A stretch of 64,000 nt of DNA from Ischnura elegans (Eukaryota > Arthropoda > Insecta > Odonata > Coenagrionidae). Position 1 is the stretch's first letter. Each line of letters opens with the position of its first letter. The notes under the pieces were generated by a model. That model was not told where the DNA came from and did no database searches. It saw only the letters and a list, made by a program, of their open reading frames with translations. Shown piece by piece: positions 58,806 to 64,000 of the stretch. The position numbers and the translations under genes are program-made. The stretch spans positions 91,374,566-91,438,565 of the forward strand of contig NC_060251.1 of NCBI RefSeq assembly GCF_921293095.1, read 5' to 3'.

Positions 58806-59009
58806 CTACTGCCTTGTGACGTCACGGCCAATATTCAACATGGACACCCGTTTTCGCGGCCTTTGAATTTTTCCATATTTCAGACGGTCATCTCGAATAA
58901 AGTATTCACTATTAGGATTTAAACTGTGGTTTTACGACATTATGTTATTCTGAACTCTAATTTAAAAAATGTGTTTGGTGCATTTGAAACACTAGTGCAC
59001 TTCCCTATT
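58806..59009 (+). repeat. TGACGTCA repeat family, copy B
   Basis: Same outer markers as copy A in the opposite orientation (58806-58825 and 58993-59009). The middle is diverged but keeps a CAA(C/G)ATGG motif about 14 bp after TGACGTCAC. Two short plus frames (58659-58922, 58926-59168) overlap it without known domains. Confidence 0.75.
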
Positions 59010-59014
59010 CTGAT

Positions 59015-61050
59015 TTATTTTATTACAAAAAAATTGAAAAATGTAGACACGGTCAGTGCAATAAATGACTCCGCGCACCGAAACATTAGCCGTTTTGTCA
59101 ACTTCATGAACTTTGCAACTCAACCTAAGGAAAACTACTACGTCTACAGCATTCATCTTCCACATTAATTTACACTCATCAGTGCGGATTAATAAAATGC
59201 GGCTTTTGGGTATTTTTAGAACTTATATTTTGTTATAAATTAATGAAAATATTTAAACATTATCTTGTCCCATAGTTTATCCCGAAAGATAAAGGAAGTT
59301 GTAGATGGAAAAAGAATGGAATCCAGAGGTGGTCACAAAAAATTTATCGCAGCATTCTTTGATTTTATTCTGCGCCGTTGCTTGCTTTTAAAAAAAAGTT
59401 GAGTCACAAGAGGAATGTTCCGCGGCCTTTGATTTGGAAACTATGGAGATAAGAATGGACATGTGTGGATCAGCAATTTCCATTTAGTTGGTTGTCAGGA
59501 TAAACCAAGGATCCATTTAAAGGTTGTCAGGCCATCGTATAAAGATAGGACTGATGTGCACCACAGGGGAAATGGTGTTTGAGGGAAAGTCAAACCAAAA
59601 GTTGCCCAAAGAATGTGCAGTTCTATGTTGCTCTTTCCCCAGTTAAAACCAAATAGAAATTGGATTGGGATGATATTTTCACCACGGGTTCCAGTGATAG
59701 TGCAGGTGATCACGGTCATCGTCGAAAGTCATCCCTCTAGGATTTCCGATACGGAATTTTTAAGTGACAACCGATCGCAATGACGATGAGCTCGCCTTTA
59801 GAGAAGGTTTCAGATATATCGTGAGAAAAGCTCCCAAAATGTATTAAAGACTCTGTTTGGAAAACATGCACATTTTAATGCTAATTTAGGAAGTATTTCA
59901 TTTCAAAAGTAACTCATTAACACCTGAAGACGTTGTGTTTATTATATTGATCGATGGGCGGTTGACCGATTCTTTCTGCAGAATAGGAATTGGCTTCGGG
60001 GTTTTTAGTCACAAGATATGGTAGATTGTGTTGAAAGTTCGTCTATATTATCGCTACTTAATTGAAACATTAATAGTCTGGCTTCCCCAGAGCTTCCTGT
60101 CGCCCTCCAGGCAAGGTATTTTTAAGTTGAAAGTATCATCGACAGCTTCGAGGTGGAAATAAATTCACCATAAGACTCTACCGGACTGCCAAAAGAATAC
60201 ACATTTCACATGAGTATACGCTTTCGCCAATATTATACGCAAGTCTCACTTTGTTATGAACTATAAAACATTACAGATGCACATCAGCTACCTTTCCATT
60301 TCTCGGCATCGACTTTCCGAGCCGACGAAGTCTACAGTTTCACTAAAATACCCTGTTATCATGATGGAATCAGTAACAGGAAGCTTGCTAGGATCAGCCT
60401 AAGAATAACCATATGCCTTCATCTTTACGCAATCTATCGCTTTCAATGGAGGAGAAATAGATCAAATAATAGCCCTGAAGTCACAATGAACAACTGCGAT
60501 ACGTCTGCACTTCAATAAATGAATCATAACCACGCCGTCGCATGTATTCAAGTATGCAACCTATATGGCCGTGCCGCCGTGCCTCCTCGTACTGAACTAT
60601 GACGTCACTTTTCTACCAGCCAATCATCGGGCGTTTTCGCTTCTCACTTGCATTTGAAAATTCTCGTGAACTTTGATGCATTAAATGACGTAAACCACGT
60701 CATAAAATAATAAAAAAACTTTCACCGAGGTATGCAAACATATATTTTTATATAATTTTGGGGCTATTGATTATATCTGAAATATATGCAAGTTCCCTAT
60801 TGAATTCCTCGTTTTCTTCTGAGCCTTGTCAAATTTTAAACGAAGTTCTAAGGTCAATATTAACGCATTTAATGCAGCATCAATTTCCATGTTGATGTTT
60901 ATAAAGAACTCGAAATATAAGTTAATATTTATCGTAAAATTTCGTTTAAAAATTGTAAACGCTGCTCAAAAGACAAAGAATTCAATTCTTAGTTTATATT
61001 TATTGAGAAAAGAACAAATATTTATTTAGAAAACTGACTGGATAAACAAT
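59015..61050. other. no gene seen
   Basis: AT-rich. TGACGTCA at 60600-60607 is followed 18 bp later by CCAATCA, a promoter-like pair, but no downstream exon was recognised. A short frame at 60826-61029 is probably chance. Confidence 0.4.
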
Positions 61051-61056
61051 TGCATG

Positions 61057-61437
61057 ACCGCGGTCCCTTTTACCCCTAAGAGGGGTAATAAAGGCGAAGG
61101 GTCAGGGTAGTTGCTCCCGGACTCCGAGGGTAAAGCCTAAACCCCGCAGTATTGGGTCCCGAAACAAAGACGTCGTACACCCGCGACCGTCATGAAAGGG
61201 GGAAAGCTGGGAAACGTTTTTTCGCAGTTTTACTGGTTTTACTTTTGACTTGACATCCGAGTGACCACGTTTTTCGAAACTAGTGTCTTTGCGAGTGTCA
61301 GTTATTGAGGCTAGTGCGACAAAACTATATTCATCACTTCGTTTTTCGCGAGTGAATTTTAAACTGCTGTCACTAGTTCATTCTGTGTGACGCATTTGCT
61401 GGACTCCTCCGCCAGATTTCGACGGAAGTTTTTAAAG
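61057..61437 (+). promoter_or_regulatory. candidate promoter and non-coding first exon
   Basis: GC-richer block with a GACCGCGGTC palindrome (about 61056) and a TACCCCT-AAG-AGGGGTA hairpin (about 61073). The arthropod initiator TCAGTT is at 61298-61303. TTTAAAG|GTAAGTG at 61437/61438 is a strong splice donor. The predicted exon (about 61300-61437) has no long frame and would be 5' UTR. A possible acceptor (TTTCTACCAG) is near 61884. Confidence 0.4.
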
Positions 61438-61964
61438 GTAAGTGTACGCGAACTATTAATAGCTGACCATATTCGTTAACATACCAGAGAGCACAAAAAT
61501 CTCATGAAAGCGTTTCAAAAACAGCTAAAAAAAAGTACTGAAACAGTAAGTAATTAAGTCCGCCCGAAAACATTTTTTTCTCGACCATAAACACGTGTTT
61601 AAAGACGTAGGCCTTTAAATGCCTTTTCATGTGGCATCAGAACGTTTTCATGCAGTTTCAATTACGTTTTTTCGGCCCTAACCACGCTTTTTATGCTACG
61701 AAATTTTTAATATTCTAATAACGTTTTCGATGCCCTAATTTAAGAGCAAAAAAACAACAAAACAAATGTAAGAGACGGGAATAGGTACGTTAAATCTTAA
61801 ATACGGGCATCTTATTGTGAAAATATGTTAATGGATCGATTACCTCGGTGTGTGATGAAATTCTTTGTTTTCTGTTTCTACCAGGTCGGTTTGTTGTGGC
61901 GAAGACAATAATTTCGCAGAGCTTACCGAGATATATACCGAGAATAATACCGCAGAGCTTATTC

Positions 61965-62044
61965 TTAAGAAAATTCTAACCAATGAGGCTGCAGCCAACT
62001 ATATATATAGTTGGCTGCAGCCTCATTGGTTAGAATTTTCTTAA
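61965..62044. repeat. perfect 80-bp palindrome with TTAA ends
   Basis: Every base from 61965 to 62044 pairs with its mirror; the centre lies between 62004 and 62005 in ATATATAT. Each end is TTAA, as if a 72-bp fold-back element sat in a duplicated TTAA target (piggyBac/Kolobok-type target). Each arm contains CCAATGAGGCTGCAGCCAAC. Confidence 0.97.
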
Positions 62045-62343
62045 TAGCTGGCTGGCAGGGGGAAAGAAAAAAGAAATATTTTCAAAACTTAACCTCGCTG
62101 AAGTGATTTTATGTAATTATGTCTTCTTGATCATCGTTTAATAGTTTTACCAGTCAAAATGTGACCAACTTTTATTTGCAGTACTAGAAAAAGATTGCAT
62201 CTAAATTAATAAGCTTAGCGACTATTATTATAATTTGTGCTAAGTGCACATAGTGGACCTTGTCTTTTTGAAAGATTAACTATCATGTACTTGCCCCTTT
62301 TTTTTGGATGTTATGATTATTTACTTTTATCTCTTTGCTATAG

Positions 62344-62452
62344 GCGGTGTTAGAGGTAATTTCCCTAATGAAAAAATTACGGACAAAGTAATAATTGATT
62401 CTGTGAAAAACTGGTTGCGACACGGAAAGGCGAGGGCCATCAATGAAGCCAG
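62344..62452 (+). CDS. isolated internal coding exon, unidentified
   Basis: A pyrimidine-rich tract and TTGCTATAG precede 62344, and CCAG|GTAAAC closes the exon at 62452. One frame is open over the full 109 bp (35 codons, phase 1 in, 2 bases out) and includes NEKITDKVIIDSVKNWLRHG then KARAINEAR; the other two frames have stops. Charged, helix-like composition and intact splice sites support a real exon. I do not recognise the family. It may belong with the splice donor at 61438 or be part of a mobile element; the upstream exon was not identified with confidence. Confidence 0.5.
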
Positions 62453-63107
62453 GTAAACAATTCTGGTAGAGTCCTGAAATTACTATGTTCATTATTAATA
62501 TTTGGCTTATTTATTTAATATTACAACTCACAGAAATATCTATACAGAGAGCATATTGTCGTGAACCGACTTTTCACCCTGTTGCTAGGCCCCTCGCCTC
62601 GTAGGCATTCTTAAGTGACCTCCACATATCTCCCGCCCACACGCTTTTCGCATCATGTGTCCTCTCTCCCGGATTTTAGCTTTCCCTCCTAATTTTGCCG
62701 TATTTGGTTATTGCCATACTTGGACCACCTTCCTTTTTTTTAGACCATGTTCCTTTCCTCGACCCGCCCTTTTTTATTAGCCAGGCTCCCACGGATAAAG
62801 GACCCGTGAGGCCAAAAACTAGTTCTAAGATATTCGCGTTGCGTATTTTACATATCGCAACGCTCATTAATTCTTGCGCCTACCCTGTGGAATCACCGTT
62901 TATGGTAAACCACGCGACCACTGGTTTCCGGCAGACATCCGGGAAAACACTTAACACTCGCTTCTGACGTCAGATTAACCCATACCCCCTTGGGTAATAA
63001 ATTTATATAGAATACGGTCGACTTTCAAAAGGTCGTGGGAAACCTACGCATTTATTCTGTTTGCACGTGTCGAGCGACCCGTGGAATATTCCAGAGGGGG
63101 GACCCAT

Positions 63108-63144
63108 TATAAATAGGTAAACTCGGAGACGCCAAGGATCATTC
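63108..63144 (+). promoter_or_regulatory. TATA box plus arthropod initiator
   Basis: TATAAATA at 63108-63115 and TCATTC at 63139-63144, with the start A at 63141, 33 bp after the first T of the TATA box. This is textbook core promoter spacing. GGAATATTCC about 20 bp upstream of the TATA box is an inverted GAA/TTC pair as in heat-shock elements. Direction is plus. Confidence 0.55.
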
Positions 63145-63306
63145 GCTCTTCTGGACGTGGAACCTCTGCCACTCTGACTCTCGTCTTGTCAGCCGACAAA
63201 CCAGCGTCTTCTCTCCACCACATCGCCAGTTAAGCCGATCGTTCGATCCACCTCGAATCATCCATCCGATTCTCCAACTCTGCTTCGCCATGAGCTCTTT
63301 TGACGA
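63141..63306 (+). other. candidate first exon of a gene or LTR leader
   Basis: From the predicted start, 149 nt of C/T-rich leader precede ATG at 63290 in the context CTTCGCCATGAGC. Five codons (MSSFD) follow, then GA|GTAAGTT at 63306/63307, a good splice donor; unspliced, the frame would stop at the next codon but one. The sequence from TGTCGTGAACC (62558) through this promoter also looks like the 5' LTR of a retrotransposon, and the window ends before that can be tested. Confidence 0.35.
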
Positions 63307-63879
63307 GTAAGTTAAAGCCAAAGTCTCACATGTATTCTTACTGAATGTTATTAAATGGACTTTACTTAAGAAATGGGTGTGTATTCCTTTATAATGACTG
63401 CCTCTGTCAATTAAGATCCTTCTCTACCTCTAGCTACGAATCCCCAAATAGTATCGTGCTCTTTCGAGGTCACGACAAATGGTGTATATGCGCCGGGTAT
63501 ATTACAAGCAGTCTTATAAAAGAATTCACATCGCACTTTGTGCATAAATTAGATATTAGTTATGTTTTTTCTTTGAGCAAGGTGTGTGGGAAACGCCCTA
63601 TGTTGTAAGATGTATGGATTAATTTCTCTCTTACAGGAAGTGTTTTTTATGTTGCATGTTTGCTCTTTTTTATGATCTGCGTCGAATGTTTGATTATGTG
63701 TTAGGCAGGGTTTTGCTTTCCAGGAAATGTTCTTGATTTTGTGTTTGCGTGTGTAATATTTAAGTGCGTGTGTAGTACTTAAGTATAGGGTTTTTATTAT
63801 CGCTTCCTACCTGTGCTTCGCGTAAGAGTCTCTCCGCTCGACCTGTATTTAGTTTCTTCTGAGTTTTGAGGGTAAATTC

Positions 63880-64000
63880 ATGTCGACGTCAAGAACGCCG
63901 CCCCCTAAAAGAAGTGATCGTTTGGCAGGAAAGTCTCCTGCGTATCGTATTCCCGTAAATCCTACTAGGCGTCCGGCTGCGGACTCCGAAACGAGTGACT
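63880..64000 (+). CDS. open frame running off the window end, unidentified N-terminus
   Basis: ATG at 63880 opens a frame of 40 codons with no stop before the window ends. It starts MSTSRTPPPKRSDRLAGKSP and is basic and Pro/Ser/Arg-rich. GC content jumps above the AT-rich 63310-63840 region. Such an N-terminus fits a Gag-like protein of a retroelement (with 62558-63306 as LTR) or a disordered nuclear protein. Confidence 0.4.
   Translation, partial: MSTSRTPPPKRSDRLAGKSPAYRIPVNPTRRPAADSETSD

Overview
This is eukaryotic nuclear DNA: AT-rich, intron-like and dominated by transposable-element remains. It is most likely from an arthropod, probably an insect. The main evidence is a 175-bp nuclear copy of mitochondrial cox1 at 49461-49635. 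It reads through without a break only in the invertebrate mitochondrial code (TGA as Trp, AGA as Ser). Arthropod-style initiators (TCAGTY/TCATTC) and repeat families typical of arthropod genomes agree with this. The species cannot be named from the sequence. Nearly all open frames over 60 codons are chance frames.

Layout. 0-19 kb is mostly non-coding and holds a tRNA-derived SINE split by a hAT-type MITE (2.7-3.3 kb), a piggyBac-type MITE (4.5 kb), LINE tails (7.9 and 14.2 kb), a 350-bp tandem duplication (11.1-11.8 kb) and a second SINE/hAT nest (16.7-17.1 kb). One convincing host coding exon lies at 20497-21086: the last exon of a low-complexity Gly/Ser/Tyr/Pro-rich protein, with a strong acceptor and a stop. 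It is followed by two antisense LINE tails. 24.8-32.9 kb holds a 310-bp-period array, a fold-back element with a nested hAT MITE, more LINE tails and several hAT MITEs with perfect 8-bp target duplications.

34.6-39.2 kb is a compound structure. Two different minisatellites (91-bp and 131-bp periods) share an edge motif in opposite orientation. Between them lies a 2.5-kb DNA transposon with decayed THAP-domain exons, inserted into a hAT MITE. 45.5-47.1 kb holds a decayed multi-exon pseudogene.

49.9-56.2 kb is the most active-looking part. An element with inverted termini (about 2.4 kb before insertion) contains a 3.86-kb LTR retrotransposon. Its two 876-bp LTRs look identical and are flanked by an ACTT duplication. 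Its single intact 747-codon frame encodes a PHD-like finger, Gag, zinc knuckle, protease and an integrase zinc-binding domain. Reverse transcriptase, RNase H and the integrase core are missing, so it is probably a young non-autonomous element moved in trans. 56-64 kb holds a diverged TGACGTCA-containing repeat family, a perfect 80-bp TTAA-ended palindrome, an isolated coding exon, a TATA/initiator promoter and an open frame running off the window end.
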